Assembly: GCA_914767715.1 (NCBI GenBank)
Contig: OU612066.1
Coordinates: 14,451,001-14,515,000, forward strand
Origin: Membranipora membranacea
Lineage: Eukaryota > Bryozoa > Gymnolaemata > Cheilostomatida > Membraniporidae
Length of the DNA: 64,000 nucleotides
Direction of reading: 5' to 3'
How positions within the stretch are numbered: the first letter of the stretch is position 1; each line of letters starts with the position of its first letter. The notes beneath the pieces are model-generated. The model was given only the letters and a program-made list of their open reading frames with translations. It had not been told where the DNA came from and searched no databases. Positions 22,301 to 35,357 of this stretch are shown here, piece by piece. The position numbers and the translations under genes were made by a program.

Positions 22301-24119
22301 GTGTAATATGTTACATGAATTCATGTCCATCTACTAGTTCGCACCATGTGTGAAACATTTCATTACAACCTATGTTCATCTTTTTTTCTCACTAGCACAT
22401 AAACAAACACTAATAACACCTACACAGTCATTGCGGTAGTGTCTCAGTTGAGTGGGTGGGTTCTAAAAGCAAGTGGTGCAGGCCTATGGCACTAATGTCA
22501 AGTGTGCGTTGTTACAGGCCTGTAACTCCTACATTGTATGGACTGGGCTCTCTGATTAGCAGCAACCTTTTCATTCTACCAGGTTGATGTAGCAGGTGGA
22601 TACAAAGAGACAGAGAAACTTATAGGTGAACTGATGAATATGAAGATCCCTCAATATAAACCTTCATCTAATCATGTCCAGCTCTCTGATAAAGGTATTT
22701 TGATGAAAGTTTTGTTTTGAGTTGAAGATTTTGAAGAGCAAAACAACTGCGCAGACCAACTGGCACTCATGTCTATCAATAGCACTAATTGAAACCTGAA
22801 TTATTTTATACAACGATAAGACTATATGTCAATAATGTGATCTGGCAACTTTAACAGCTCTTCACGTAGCTAATGAACCCAACGGAACAACATGCATTCA
22901 TTGAGTGGTAGGCTTTAATATTGAGAAGGAAATAAATGCCTACCAAACAGCTCTACAGTATATCATCTTACCGTTACCCGTATCATATAGATTATATTAT
23001 GTTGCTTTTGCACCAGAACATCCTGAGAATACAAAGACTGCCTAACTCTATTTGTCTTTGTTTTAGAATTCCAGGATATTCAACTTGCTCTTGAGATAAC
23101 ACAATCTTCTCATAAGCTCATCGATCTGCCCCTCTTAGCCAATCACAATCCTCCAACATCTATGAAATTAGTTAATACTATCAAACTCCCCTCTACCGTC
23201 TACTCTGTAACCAAGCATCAAAATTACTTATATGCTGGTCTATCTAATAACAAACTTATGAGGGCCATTGATACTTTGAATACAACTCAACCATCTGAGT
23301 TAGTTAATGTTGGCGGTTTTGTATCCAGTGTCCAAGTGTATAATAATGAGCTGTATGTGTTATCACATCAGACCAATAAGGTTTATGTGTACGACTTAGA
23401 GGGTAAACTAAAGAGGTCCTGGTCCCATAACAGTAACAGTTATAACTTTAATATGCTCAGAGTAGTAAATGAGAAGGTGGTCGTTCCCGATGGATCTTCT
23501 CTAACAGTTTACACTCTTCAAGGTCAGCTTATAAAACAGATCAAAGTTCCTGGTATGTCACAATGGTATAAAGCATTAGCTGTATGTGGAGATGACTCCG
23601 TTATCTTATCTGACTTTGGTACAGACAGCATACACAGAATGAACATAGACAGTGGAGAGGTGATGTGGACATCTAAACATGTGACCGACCCACAAGGAGT
23701 CGTCTGCTACAAGGACAGATATGTACTCGTCTCTAACTGTAACACAGATACAAAGATATACATACTGGATATTGATACAGGTAATTGTCTATTCGTGTCA
23801 TACTTAATATCTCAGGCTGTTACCTGAAATTTACTCAATCTATATGATAATATGCTGGGTGGGCAGTGCAAAGGCTGATTTCCATAAATGGTTCGTTACC
23901 TGGATCAACAAAATTACACGAAAAGTGTGTTACTCCAAATTACGTTATAATATCAGTATATTGATTACATTTTCATTTACAGGGGAGAAAGTATGTGAAA
24001 TACAGGGACAGACAGGAGTCAATACCCTTCAGTTTGACCTCGATATCTATGATGATATTCTTCTTGTGGCTAAATGTAATCAGCAGACAGTTCAGTGTTA
24101 CCAGCTCATCACAGAATGA
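19353..24119 (+). CDS. TRIM-NHL-like E3 ubiquitin ligase 1 (8 exons)
   Basis: Exons 19353-19516, 20382-20541, 21049-21232, 21390-21586, 22025-22195, 22583-22694, 23067-23780 and 23983-24119 give 612 residues with consistent phases and GT/AG borders. RING finger: C14, C17, C28, H32, C35, C38, C51, C54. B-box 1: C78, C81, C95, C98, C103, H106, H110, H117. B-box 2 follows from C137 and H140 through C149, C152, C157 and C160. A coiled-coil region spans about 172-330. A C-terminal beta-propeller with repeated YLYAGL, ELYVLS, VYVYDLEGKL and YVLVSN strands spans about 362-612. Family knowledge: RING-dependent ubiquitin ligase with the propeller as the target-binding module. ATG 19353 was chosen because the paralogues start at the equivalent Met. 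Target unknown. Confidence 0.87.
19605..19886 (+). mobile_element. tRNA-derived SINE in intron 1 of TRIM-like 1
   Basis: A promoter-like head with GACGGTTAAGGG (A-box-like) is followed by GGTTCGATTCC (B box, 19652-19662). A non-tRNA body and an A-rich tail (AAAGAAGAAAAAAAAGG) follow. It interrupts one copy of a local intron duplication whose other copy (20014-20265) lacks it, showing the insertion boundaries. Confidence 0.7.
20014..20265 (+). repeat. Tandem duplication carrying the 3' end of RING exon 1
   Basis: AAAATCATCAAATGTCCTCTATGCAG followed by a GTAATC donor repeats the last 26 bases of exon 1. It continues with the same intron sequence (AACTTTCTAACATCA, CTTGATTGGTAATATTG, CTTGGTTCTGTATCACCCAG). 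It encodes only KIIKCPLC and has no acceptor site directly upstream, so it looks like a stranded exon fragment with an intact donor. Confidence 0.75.
21847..21959. repeat. Inverted-repeat family, copy 3 (intron 4 of TRIM-like 1)
   Basis: TCAGATGGCTCCAATAAGAG at the left pairs with the right-hand ATATTGGAGCCATCTGA, and GCCATTACATTATCAACTA pairs with TAGTTGATAACGTAATGCC. This is the best-preserved copy of the family. Confidence 0.75.
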
Positions 24120-26052
24120 TATGACATCACACTCATCATAATATCCCAATGTTATTCTGTTTCTCATTCTTCTGTAATGTATGGGATTTGTGTGTACTAG
24201 AGATAAGAACTTACAGTCATAAGTTAAAATACTGACATGGTGCTGTGGTTAGGTACTTACATATTACATATGTCTGCAATGTATGAAAAATATTTTGACA
24301 ATAGCAATCAACAACTCAGCGTCCATTTGTGATTTGGAAGATGCGGCCTATCATGCTAGAGGCAAAGCATAGATTTGTTTTACTGTGTTTGTCATAGAGC
24401 CTAATCTACTATCTTTCCCTCGCGATTCTCTCCCAAACCCTCAGCAAATTGCTATTAATGCGAGTTCATATTGTTATGTGTGTAATGTGTCAGAAAATGT
24501 GTCCAACCAGACTGCGCATTAGCATGGCAAGACTACCATTTACTATAATATACCAATGCATTGTTGATGTATGTTTACTTCTATTCCTACGACTTCACTA
24601 TCCTGATTTAGTCCAGATCTTTTCACTTCTACACTAATCATATTTTGAATTTTGATTTTTACCGAATCGTTATTTTTTTACTTGGTCTGCTTGTCTTTGC
24701 TCTTTGATTGGCAAAATTGAAATACAAATAATAATACCCAGTCTATATAAAAACAGCCTCTATCACAAAGCAAATTAACAAAGTCAAAAACTTTCTATCG
24801 GTAACGTTGCTGTAGAACTAGCATGTAAAATTTGTGTGGATAATTTTCTTGAGTGTTTTATGGATATGAACACGAAGTAGTCTGCTGTGGGAACAAACCT
24901 GATTAATTAGAGAAACCCATATATGCCTTTTTTGTTACATTGTATGTCATGAGGCTTCTAAGTGGTTCTCCACTCATGAACAAAAGAAAAAAAAACCTGC
25001 ATGACTAGACTGAGAAATAGTTTAGTATAATACATTCTGTCCAGTACAGAATAAGTACATGGCTATATTGACTTTCAATCAATAATCAATTTTTTCAACA
25101 TAAGCCAAGTTCTTTGTGCAGTATCCATGTCCCTTATCAGTTATGACAATTCTGAATCAATATATTTACATCCTCAAACTATTACGAGACTAGACTGACC
25201 TCTTTTGGTGAAAGGCTACATATCGGGACAAACAACGGGACATTTTGTCATTTACTATGATGCTGGGTTTTTTCTGGAAAGAACTTGTGCTTTGACAACT
25301 GATTTGTGCGGGCAACATAATCATCAAACAAATTATCAGCTGAATAACAGTTCTCAAACCTTCTCAGCCTTCTTTATATGAAAAAACATGAAAATACTAG
25401 TTTTCCTGAATATTCTGAATATGTGATGTTATATTTAGGATCACAATACATGTCATCACTCTGTAGCTCTGTTTGTCATGAGGTGGCTAAGTTGGTTTCG
25501 ATCTGCTCATAGTTATAGAATCACATCACACGAGAGTGGAAGATTGCTAAATCAGACTAAATTAGAATCAATTGACCTGTTGCAAAATATGAATAGATGT
25601 ATTTCGTATTTGAGAATCATTTAAACCCCTTCATTATATTGCGTCTAGTGGCCAGTTACCATGACCGATGGTGTTTGCTAAAATTTATAGATTTCCAGTT
25701 GTCAGTTAGCGAGTCTGAATATTATCAAATCACTGAAATTAGCTCTCTCTCTCTCTCCGTCTCTGAAAGTGAGAGCGTGTGATCATTCTGCCATCAAGAA
25801 AGGCAACTCCAAGAGTTCAAGGTTACATGAGATGGCAAACCAAGTGTTCAATATAGACCCAATTGTTTCCAAATTATGGGTTTCAACTGCTTTTCCAATC
25901 TAAGTACTCGGTCTATGTGAATCAATTCAGGCCCTATGTTGCAGAGGCGAATGTATACCTCAACGAACAGTTCGTACATGTGCAGAGTTGCTTCCAGAGT
26001 GGCGCTTGTGATCTGATACTCTGAATAGCTGTGTGTCCTGAATTTCCTTTAT
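24120..26052. other. 3' flank of TRIM-like 1, repeated in block 2
   Basis: Most of this noncoding stretch aligns with 49389-51400: CATATCGGGACAAACAA, GTTTCGATCTGCTCATAG and CATTCTGCCATCAAGAAAGG occur in both. The short frames here have no family features and are not shared between copies. Confidence 0.6.
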
Positions 26053-27938
26053 TTATTTATTTATTCATTTATAGAGGTTTTCTTAAAAGTGTACAGATAA
26101 CAAAAGGAATTCTATTATAGGTAACTTGTTGACCTCTGAAAACAGCAAAATAAACATATCAAGCTTACTACCACAGTTAAACACAGAGTTAATAATAATG
26201 AACAACATGTGACAATATTGGGTGTGAGTGATTTATGAAATAAAAAAAGTATTAACGAAGAACAAGTTCGGATAATAGTGTTGCAGTTAAGGAGCTGCAG
26301 AATAAACGTTGCCCAGCGGGCACATTGTATGCGGCAACATGTTTCCAATGTCGCAATTGGATTGTTTCTGTGTTGCATGGTACACGTTTAACATTCAATG
26401 TCTTGTAGATGCATAAATGGTGCATACAAAGCAACACAGTTTTTTCCAATATGGTAACTGCGCAGTAACTACAGCTACTTTACTAGAGAGTAATTTGCAA
26501 GAATACTGGCATCGTATGTGATAAAATGCTTTGCAATTTGTTTGCTAACACTCTGTGTTGCTCCAAATTGTGTGCAATTCTATTTTGCACTGTTTTATTC
26601 CATTTTCTTAAAATCAAATCTAGTCTCTAGACCGCATGGGAATGATGCGTTTATGACCACGTAGAGGCATAAATGGTGCATACAAAGCAACACAGTTTTT
26701 TCCAGTATGGTAACTGCGCAGTAACTACAGCTACTTTACTAAAGAGTAATTTGCAAGAATACTGGCATCATATGGAAAAAAATGCTTCGCGATTTGTTTG
26801 CTAACACTCTGTGTGGCTCCAAATTGTGTGCAATTCTATTTTGCATTGTTGTATTCCATTTTCTTAAAATCAAATCTAGTCTCTAAACTGCATGGGAACA
26901 ATGCGTTTATGACTGCGTAGCTGTTGAATTTGTATACATTACTTGCATTTATCTCCCCTGGTAAGCTGCTAACGCTTGGTAAGCCCTTGTGACAACACAA
27001 CAATGCAATATAATTATTTAAATAAACCATTATTCAATAACTTTGAAACATTAATACATATCAGTATTTTGAAATAGGTTAATATATAGCCAGGGTTTAA
27101 ATTACCTGCATTAAGCACCACTTAATGTTTTTTGCGAATAAAGTTGAACCAGATTGTATTCAATTTAATTTTCAAGAGGTACTCTGTGAAAAACGTAATG
27201 ACTTAGTGACTAGTGGAAGTCCAATGGTCTAATGGGCCTACTACTCAACATCCACAGTGGACTGAATCACTTTGAGTAATACACCTCCTAAATGCTAATA
27301 AATCATAATTAAAATGAAATATATACTGAGGTATGATATATTGTGAATAAATTTGCTGTCAAGAAAACGCATAGTTACTATATATACAAGCCTCTAGTTA
27401 GATGTGTAGCAAAGGCAGTTTATATATCGTAACAATGTCTATTAAAATGCACCATTCCAACATATAATAGCGTGACAGATTGCCACATTAGGCAGACGTA
27501 GTTCAGCCTCTAAGGTAAACATCTTTCCAACATAGTTTAGATACAGTTGTGCCGGCTGGGTGGGTAAAGATATAAATGTTCAATCTATAAGTTTATTGTA
27601 TCATGTTCCAGGTAAATCTTAAGTCAGGAGAGTTTTAGCTGATTTATGATTAAGTGTAAATTGGTGAAGTAAGTTTAAAAGGGTTGATTTTCCAAAATTT
27701 GTTCTGAATGAGGGTTTAATAATAGTACAGTTGCTTCTCAGACAACGTTTATGTTTGCGGGACTTTTGCACTAGATTAAGGATATGCTTAGAAGCTTTGT
27801 TTTTTGCAACTTTTTTATGTGTAACATTATGAAATAAAAATTGTCGCCTACTTAGTAGTGTAGTGTAGGTAAATTTAAAAGAGATCTACCTGTTGTGACT
27901 GAAAATTTCTTTGGAGCAGACACAATAATTCTTATTGC
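26053..27938. mobile_element. Inserted repetitive segment, ~1.9 kb, absent from block 2
   Basis: Between CCTTTAT at 26052 and the CCAACTTACTCTCA stretch at about 27942, block 1 has extra DNA where block 2 reads through directly (51412-51440). It opens with a TTTA-rich tract (26048-26075), as expected for the tail of a reversed non-LTR element. It contains a 256-bp tandem duplication (26410-26920). I see no reverse transcriptase, and the ends are not defined, so the class is uncertain. Confidence 0.45.
26410..26920. repeat. 256-bp tandem duplication
   Basis: GCATAAATGGTGCATAC begins each copy (about 26411 and 26667). The copies share TATGGTAACTGCGCAGTAAC, GCTAACACTCTGTG and TTCTTAAAATCAAATCTAG. 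They differ by scattered substitutions. Confidence 0.8.
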
Positions 27939-29214
27939 TCTCCAACTTACTCTCACCTTTCACTGCAGTAGTGCAATGGATGAGTGTTCAGTACAGAGGT
28001 TTGTACAAGAAAATGGCTTCTTGGCATGTAAAATGAACTCCCTATTGGTCAGTTCATTGGTTTATGGCAGCGGAGAGGGTGGCTGTGCGCTGTGGCAGAA
28101 TTAATCTTAGTAATTATCTTTGAGTTGTCCACTCCGAGCAAGAAGGTAGACACAACTTTTTATTAGTATAATGATTGACGCTTGCGCAATGAATACAAGA
28201 AATCATTGTCATGAAATGAAACTGCACTGAAGAGAGGCATATTATCTTCAAAACCTAAGAAACAGAACAGGAAAGGAAAGGGAGAACATGTTTAAGCAAA
28301 GGTTTAGCATAGCCTGGGCAGGCTGTTGGCAGCCTGCCCAGGCTAGGTTTAGCACCATTAGGATATGTGAATGATAAGGACTACTGCATATAAATGTGAT
28401 TTCAGCTGGTGCCTTGAAGTTGTTGTGGTCAACTTTCTTTGAAAAAAGTTTTGCTTTGTATAGCCTGAGTCTGACAACTGACTGCTTTTGGCAGCAAGAT
28501 GTCAACACAGGCTAAAATTGGCCAATGTGTTGGCTCTGAGCTCACAAATTGGCTAACCTATCATATACACTAACCAGGATATTATGGGGAATAAACATTG
28601 GGAGGGGAAGGGGTTTTGCAATTGTTATTATTCTTTGCCTAGGTTCACTCCCTAACAGTGGTCACCTGAGCCCTTGTAGAAATCATAGAACTCCTAAGCT
28701 CCTAGATTAATCACACATCATCACAGACAGTCAGGGTCTGGTCAGACAGTGTGTTGGCTCTGATTGGTGGGTGGGGAGAAGAAGGGCCTGGTCTGTCATA
28801 CCTTCAGGAAAGTCTGCCAGGTCTGTCATACCTTCAGGAAAGTACCTTGGGCATTGTTAAGCTCCCCAACTCCGGGCCTGTCTAAGGTAGTAGATAAAAG
28901 AGGTAGCTTATAGGGCCGGTACAGCAGTAGGAATGAATACCTAGAGATGAGCAAGTGGGAATTTCTAATACAATATATATTTTAATAATAATTTTTATAA
29001 TGAATTATGTGAAATATGCCTCTCAACTAGGTAGCACATTACAACCTGCTCTAAAACTTAAACCATCTCTAACAAATCCCTAGCTCTGGTTTTCTTGGGG
29101 AGAGGGGTGGGACGGTAATCTCAAAGTGTCTCTTGTAGGCCAGTTGTGATCAACTCAGATCTACTTTTATTTGATATTCGCCTGAATAATTTTACCTATT
29201 TTAGCTCAGTAAAA
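27939..29214. other. 5' flank of TRIM-like 2, no gene seen
   Basis: It aligns with 51420-52670. A GAGTTGTCC-type hairpin with GACGCTTGCGCAATGAATAC lies at about 28121-28195. GGTCTGTCATACCTTCAGGA is duplicated in tandem near 28790-28840. The last 200 bases are the promoter-proximal region shared with the other TRIM-like genes. Confidence 0.55.
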
Positions 29215-32200
29215 ATGGCAGAATCAGATTCTAAAGAGGAAGTGTTTTTGGAGTGCAGTTTATGCTTTGAAAACGACGAGCTGAAGAGGCTGCCCTGTAA
29301 TCCAGGTCACGTATACTGCGTTAAATGTCTGACCAAAGATTCTGAGGTGACAAAGATTGTTAAATGTCCTCTATGCAGGTAATCTATTATTACAACTCAT
29401 TGTAATACGTATTCATATGTGAGATATGTTGGTAAATTGATGGCACAGAACAAAACTCTTGCAGATAGTGAATACCCCTGTATGGATAAAGGCTCAAGAG
29501 TTTAACACACATTTGCTTGCATAGCGTCTAGACTGTTTTCATTTGTACTTCTTTTTTTTTAAATACTTTTATTTTCAGATCAGTGTTCGATGAATGTATA
29601 GATGACTTCCCATCAGCAGGTGCTCCATTAGACAAGTTGCTATGCTGTGATGTTTGTATGGGAAAAGATGATAAGAGAAGACTGGCTCAGATTTACTGCG
29701 TGATCTGCCAGAAGAAATTCTGTACTCCTCATGAAAAAGTGAGTACGATCAGCTCAGATTTATTGAGCGTATATCCTGCACCCACCCAGCCTTGCCTTAC
29801 CATTTCAAAACCGATGGATACAGCCCTGTATTGGCTAAATTTATAATTTAGACCAAATTGGAAATTGACCAACTAATGATCAATCTCCGTTCCTTATCCA
29901 ACCCTGTCAAAACCTCAGAGACGTCGCTGAGACTGCTTTCCTGTGTGAATCGAAGTTAAAATCACCAAACCCATGTCCTTGTCGGCAGATTACACAGAGT
30001 AGCCTACAAACAACATAAGTGTGAAATATACAAGGTCGGAGCACACCTGGGGATCCAACAAGTCCCAGTAGTCAGTTGACTGCAGCGGGAATCGAACCCA
30101 CGACCTTGAACACTTGTATTTTTAATTTAATAAATATGTTGTACTTTTTATATGTGTGTACCAATTGTCAAGATGTGCGAGTCGTCTTGAATCAAGGACT
30201 ACCCCTTGCTGATACTGTACCTAAGATTTCGTATAGAATACAGTATAATGATCCCTGGGAACTTCTGGTACTCCAAATTTTGACCTGGAGAAAGAAAGTT
30301 TACCGTAGAAGAGTTTGCCAGGGTTTTATCAAGGAGTAGTAGTCATAGAAATAGTATTACTCCTCAGTATAATGCTGCAATCTAAAAATGGTCAGAAATG
30401 ATGAAATTGTTACCATCTGTATGTGAATCTTTCACTGCTGATTCATAGCGAAAAATAAGCAATTTCTTTGATACTAGAAGTCAACCAATTTTATTTTTAG
30501 AGTCACAATGATGCGCTTGATGACCACATGCGTATCAGAATGGACGAGTATAAGAGAGATTACAGAAAGATGGTGACAAGATACTGTGAGAAACATCCTA
30601 AGATGGTCTACTCGATGGCTTGTAGAAAATGTAGTCAAGTGTTTTGTGTAGACTGCGATGAAAAGATGGATCCTTGTTCTGAAGGTAATGAGGCTATAGC
30701 TTTTGGTTTCCCTAAAGTTTCTGGGTCATTGGTGTTGATGCTTACAGCTTGTAAAATCTTAAAACAATATGTATAACTGTTTTCCAATTCGCTAACCCTT
30801 ACTTTAAACAGAGAAACACAATCAATGTTAATGATTTCAAAATTTCTAGGTCAATATCACAACCCTAAGGCAATTAGTAGTTTGGTGACTCTTCTAACGG
30901 AGTTGGTGAATGAGAAGAAAGTTTGGATCTATGATAAAGAGGAGCACCTGTTAGGAATGTCTAAACAGCTGACAGCTGTCATATCAGACTGGGATACAGA
31001 AACTCAAGAAATGATAGAAAAACTACATAAAGCCAGGGATGAGCATGTATGAGAAGATAGAGATGTTACATTGAATGATATTTACAAATTTGTTGATTAA
31101 AAGTCTAATATAATGTGATGGAATCTCACAGCAAGCTTTTTCACCTACTACTACTCCTGAGGAAAATGGTTTGGCCGATCAATATGGAATCATCTACTCA
31201 TGTCTTTTGAGAGAGTAACTTCCCTTTTCCACAATGTCATAATATGATTTACTTGGATAGTTCATGCAAAATAGGCAGATACGGCAGTGTAGGTAGGCTT
31301 CAGTCCAGTCGTGAAATGCGTCAATAATACTTATACCCCTTCATTTCAGGCTGCTGATCTAATGCTGAAATATGAAGAACTAGAGGAAAAACTGATTAAG
31401 CTTAGAAATCAATCCAGAATTGAGGTGACAAGTTTTCTGGATGATGAGATCGGAAGTCTCTTAGGTAAGCTCAGCAGACAAGTAGCCAGAATAGATACCA
31501 GAATTCACACATATCATGAGGTGAGTACAATAGCATAATATATTATTCCGCAGCCTAGTACAAAAATTAGACAGTTTACATTCTATACAATTTTTTTCTT
31601 CTGTTTGATAAATTGTTGATGAATAGTGTAATATGTTACATGAATTCATGTCCATCTACTAGTTCGCACCATGCGTGAAATATTTTATGACAACCTAAGT
31701 TCATCTTTTTTTCTCACTAGCACATAAACAAGCACTATAATATTATAATATAATAACACCTAAACAGTCATTGCGGTAGTGTCTCAGTTGAGTTGGTGGG
31801 TTCTAAAAGCAAGTGGTGCAGGCCTATGGCACTAATGTCAAGTGTGCGCTGTTACAGGCCTGTAACTCCTTCATTGTATGGACTGGGCTCTCTGATTAGC
31901 AGCGACCTTTTCATTCTACCAGGTAGATGTGGCAGGTGGATACAAAGAGACAGAGAAACTTATAGGTGAACTGATGAATCTGAAGATCCCTCAATATAAA
32001 CCTTCATCTAATCATGTCCAGCTCTCTGATAAAGGTATTTTGATGAAAGTTTGGTTTTGAGTTGAAGATTTTGAAGAGCAAAACAACTGCGCAGACCAAC
32101 TGGCACTCATGTCTATCAATAGCACTAATTGAAACCTGAATTATTTTATACAGCGATAAGACTATATGTCAATAATGTGGACTGGCAACTTTAACAGCTC

Positions 32201-33451
32201 TTCACGTAGCTAATGAACCTAACGGAACAACATGCATTCATTGAGTGGTAGGCTTTAATATTGAGAAGGAAATAAATGCCTACCAAACAGCTCTACAGTA
32301 TATCATCTTATCGTTACCCGTATCATATAGATTATATTGTGTTGCTTTTGCACCAGAACATCCTAAGAATACAAAGACTGCCTAACTCTATTTGTCTTTG
32401 TTTTAGAATTCCAGGATATTCAGCTTGCTCTTGAGATAACACAATCTTCTCATAAGCTCATCGATCTGCCCCTCTTAGCCAATCACAATCCTCCAACATC
32501 TATGAAATTAGTTAATACTATCAAACTCCCCTCTTATGTCCACTCTGTAACCAAACATCAAAATTACTTATATGCTGGCCTTGGAAATAATATTATGATG
32601 AGAGCACATGAGCCTGTAGATACCAGTCCACCGTCTGAGTTTGTGAACCTTGATGGCTGGGTATCCAGTGTCCAGGTGTATAATAGTGAGCTGTATGTGT
32701 TATCACATCAGACCAATAAGGTTTATGTGTATGACTTAGAAGGTAAACTAAAGAGGTCCTGGTCCCATAACAGTAACAGTAATAACTTTAATAAGCTCAG
32801 AGTAGTAAATGAGAAAGTGGTTGTTCCCGATGGATCTTCTCTAACAGTTTACACTCTTCAAGGTCAGCTTATAAAACGGATCAAAGTTCCTGGTATGTCA
32901 ACCGACTGGAAAGCATTAGCTGTATGTGGAGATGACTCTGTTATCTTATCTGACTACCGTACAAACAGCATACAGAGAATGAACATAGACAGTGGAGAGG
33001 TGATGTGGACATCTAAACATGTGACCAGACCAGAGGGAGTCGTCTGCTACAAGGATAGATATGTACTCGTCTCTAACTGTAACACAGATACAAGGATATG
33101 GATACTGGATATTGATACAGGTAATTGTCTATTCGTGTCATACCTAATATCTCAGGCTGTTACCTCGATTCGCTCAATTAATATGACAATATATTGCGGC
33201 AAAGGCCAATTTCCATCAATGATTTGTTACCTGGATCAACAAAATTATATGGACACTGCATTACTCCATATTACATGATAATATCATTATATTGTATACA
33301 TGTCTCATTTATAGGGGAGAAAGTAGGTGAAATGCTTGGACAGACAGAAGGCCTTTGTCGTCATTTTGACCTTGATATCTATGATGATATTCTTCTTGTG
33401 GCTAAACACACCCAGAGTTCAGTTCAGTGTTACCAGCTCATCACAGAATGA
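29215..33451 (+). CDS. TRIM-NHL-like E3 ubiquitin ligase 2 (8 exons)
   Basis: Exons 29215-29378, 29579-29738, 30501-30684, 30850-31046, 31350-31520, 31923-32034, 32407-33120 and 33315-33451 encode 612 residues; all eight exon lengths equal those of TRIM-like 1. RING C14, C17, C28, H32, C35, C38, C51, C54; B-box 1 C78 to H117; B-box 2 C137, H140, C149, C152, C157, C160; coiled coil about 172-330; beta-propeller about 362-612 ending CYQLITE. All splice sites are canonical and there are no internal stops. The likely role is an E3 ubiquitin ligase (family knowledge). Exons 5-6 and their introns are nearly identical to TRIM-like 1, unlike the 5' half, which suggests gene conversion. Confidence 0.88.
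29880..30115 (-). repeat. Possible SINE remnant (minus) in intron 2 of TRIM-like 2
   Basis: On the minus strand GTGGGTTCGATTCCCGC forms a T-arm-like stem with a 7-base loop and matches the RNA polymerase III B box. No convincing A box lies upstream, so it would be a 5'-truncated SINE. Its extent is approximate. Confidence 0.35.
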
Positions 33452-34485
33452 TATGACATCACACTCATCGTAGTTGAGAGTAGATGTTATTCTGTTTCTC
33501 ATCCGTCTGTAATGTTTGTGTTTCAACTCTACTAGCAATTCAATCCTGCTAGCAAGAAAAAATTATGGTCGAGTGGATGTTAGATTGCTAAATTTTATTT
33601 CCCATATGAATATTTTGATAAAGACTTTTACATCATGTTGGTGACCATGAATATTTCATGACTATTACCATAGTAATCCACAAAACTAACTCACAATATA
33701 ATTATCATACACCATTGTCGATTTGGCAGACAAGGCTTGTTGTGCTCGACTCCAAATCACAGATTCGTCGTACTGAGTTTGTTGCAAGGGGTATTCTTCC
33801 CTCTCAGTTTAATCTCAAAACCCTCAGTAGACTTGAATAAATGTAACATGTAACATCAGACCCTGGGACTGTTTCGGATATAGATCCAAGCAGGTTGTGT
33901 ATGGCATGGGAAGGTTCCAATGTCCTGTAGCTATTGGGAATGTGCCAATTTTCTGTAATGTGCCAATGCAACTTTGAGTTACGTTTATTTTATGCGTCAT
34001 ATTACAATGCTCTGTTTTAGCTCCAAAATTTCAATTCTACACCATTATTTTGATTTTTTATCCTTAAAATTATTTGTTTAAATGGTCTGCTTTTCTTTAC
34101 ACTTTGATTGGCAAAAATAAAGTTAAAATAATTATAATCAGTTGCATTTAAAAACCAACAACTGTCTGCCATTATTATTTCCATATATCTATATGAAAAC
34201 TGTAGTACATGTAGTACTGCGTGTGATCTGAAAATGGAGTATCTGATCACTCTGTTTATAAATAATTATAAACATCTGATAATATTCCATTGATTCTTGT
34301 TGTGTTTGTGGTGCTGCGGTGGCTTGGGAGAACGGTAAAGTCCATAGTTACAGCTTCATTGCTTGGGTAAAACTGTAGGTTGGGTGGTAAAATAAAAGTG
34401 TGACAGCGTAATGCCTTTATCCAGCAGCTGATTTCTCATTATAAGTAAATACTGTTATATCATAATGGCTAGGGACGATCCAGCT
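33452..34485. other. Junction region between block 1 and block 2
   Basis: Noncoding DNA between the end of TRIM-like 2 and the first block 2 pseudogene. Parts resemble the TRIM 3' flanks (CTTTACACTTTGATTGGCAAAAATAAA). I see no gene, and the exact breakpoint cannot be fixed by eye. Confidence 0.5.
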
Positions 34486-35357
34486 TGATTTAGTTGACAA
34501 TATCGACATCAATGATAAAAATGTCATCTGGTTATTTGTTTCATACGCTACGCTGCGGGTCTAGAGTCTGGTCGCAGGCTTTTGCCTCCTTAATTACCAA
34601 GTTTGAATGTGATTTCTCAGTCCCAATCAATGATTTACACGATGCTACAAAGCAGAAACATCCTTGACCTTTCAGCGTTTGCCAAAACCAAAGAGTTTGA
34701 GAAGATCGTGGTGGCTACAATTAAGATGCACATAGTTGCAGCCCCAAAAACACTCAGTCTTCTGGAAAAGTACTGGCGTGGATAAACTCATAATACCAAT
34801 TATCAAGAAACACTTCTCGTCACATTAACTTCTATTTGGTTATCGAGATTGTCTCCCTAGCTCCATCTCGTTCTACAGATCCTTTGGTAGCGATCCAACT
34901 CTAATCAACAATGTATCTCATACATGCAAAGAACTCCTCAGGGGACCAGTGCAACGTCTCCATCACAACGCGCTGGGTAGAGTCGCTTGGCTCTTTTTCA
35001 CCACCGGTCACAACCTAGAGCTCTGTCTTAAAGCTTTTGAGGATGCCAAACCCCACCCTAATGGTTTTGAGATTTATGTTATTTTGTGGTCAACAAAAAT
35101 TTCTCAAGTATGAAGATATGCAGAAAGACAAGGAGACGATGATACGAGATTTGTTTGAGCATCTCGGAGTCTCACTTGACCTGGTGGCGGTCGCATGTAA
35201 GTCTATGGAAGTCGATAGCCAAGCGGGAACGTTCTTCAGCAGGAAGAACAAGGATGTGAACCGATCATGGAAACGAACCATTAAATCTGACGAGAGATGT
35301 AATGCTCTGCTGAAGGCTTTCGATTTACCCGATCTGGATTCCAAAATGGTTTTATGA
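34486..35357 (+). pseudogene. Pseudogene of sulfotransferase-like A
   Basis: Closely matches exon 2 of gene A from DLVDS (codon about 142) to the stop. Exon 1, the intron and the first third of exon 2 are missing. Lesions include a 4-base insertion before the phosphosulfate loop (TTATTTGTTTCATACG), a shifted stretch CCTCCTTAATTACC, a short deletion after GCCCCAAAA, a GAA to TAA stop (GTGGATAAACTC) and a deletion of about 45 bases near 35098. The final reading frame (…DSQAGTFFSR…DLDSKMVL) remains open. The 3' flank is homologous to about 35757, including the AATAAA, so this is a duplicated, not retrocopied, gene. Confidence 0.9.
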
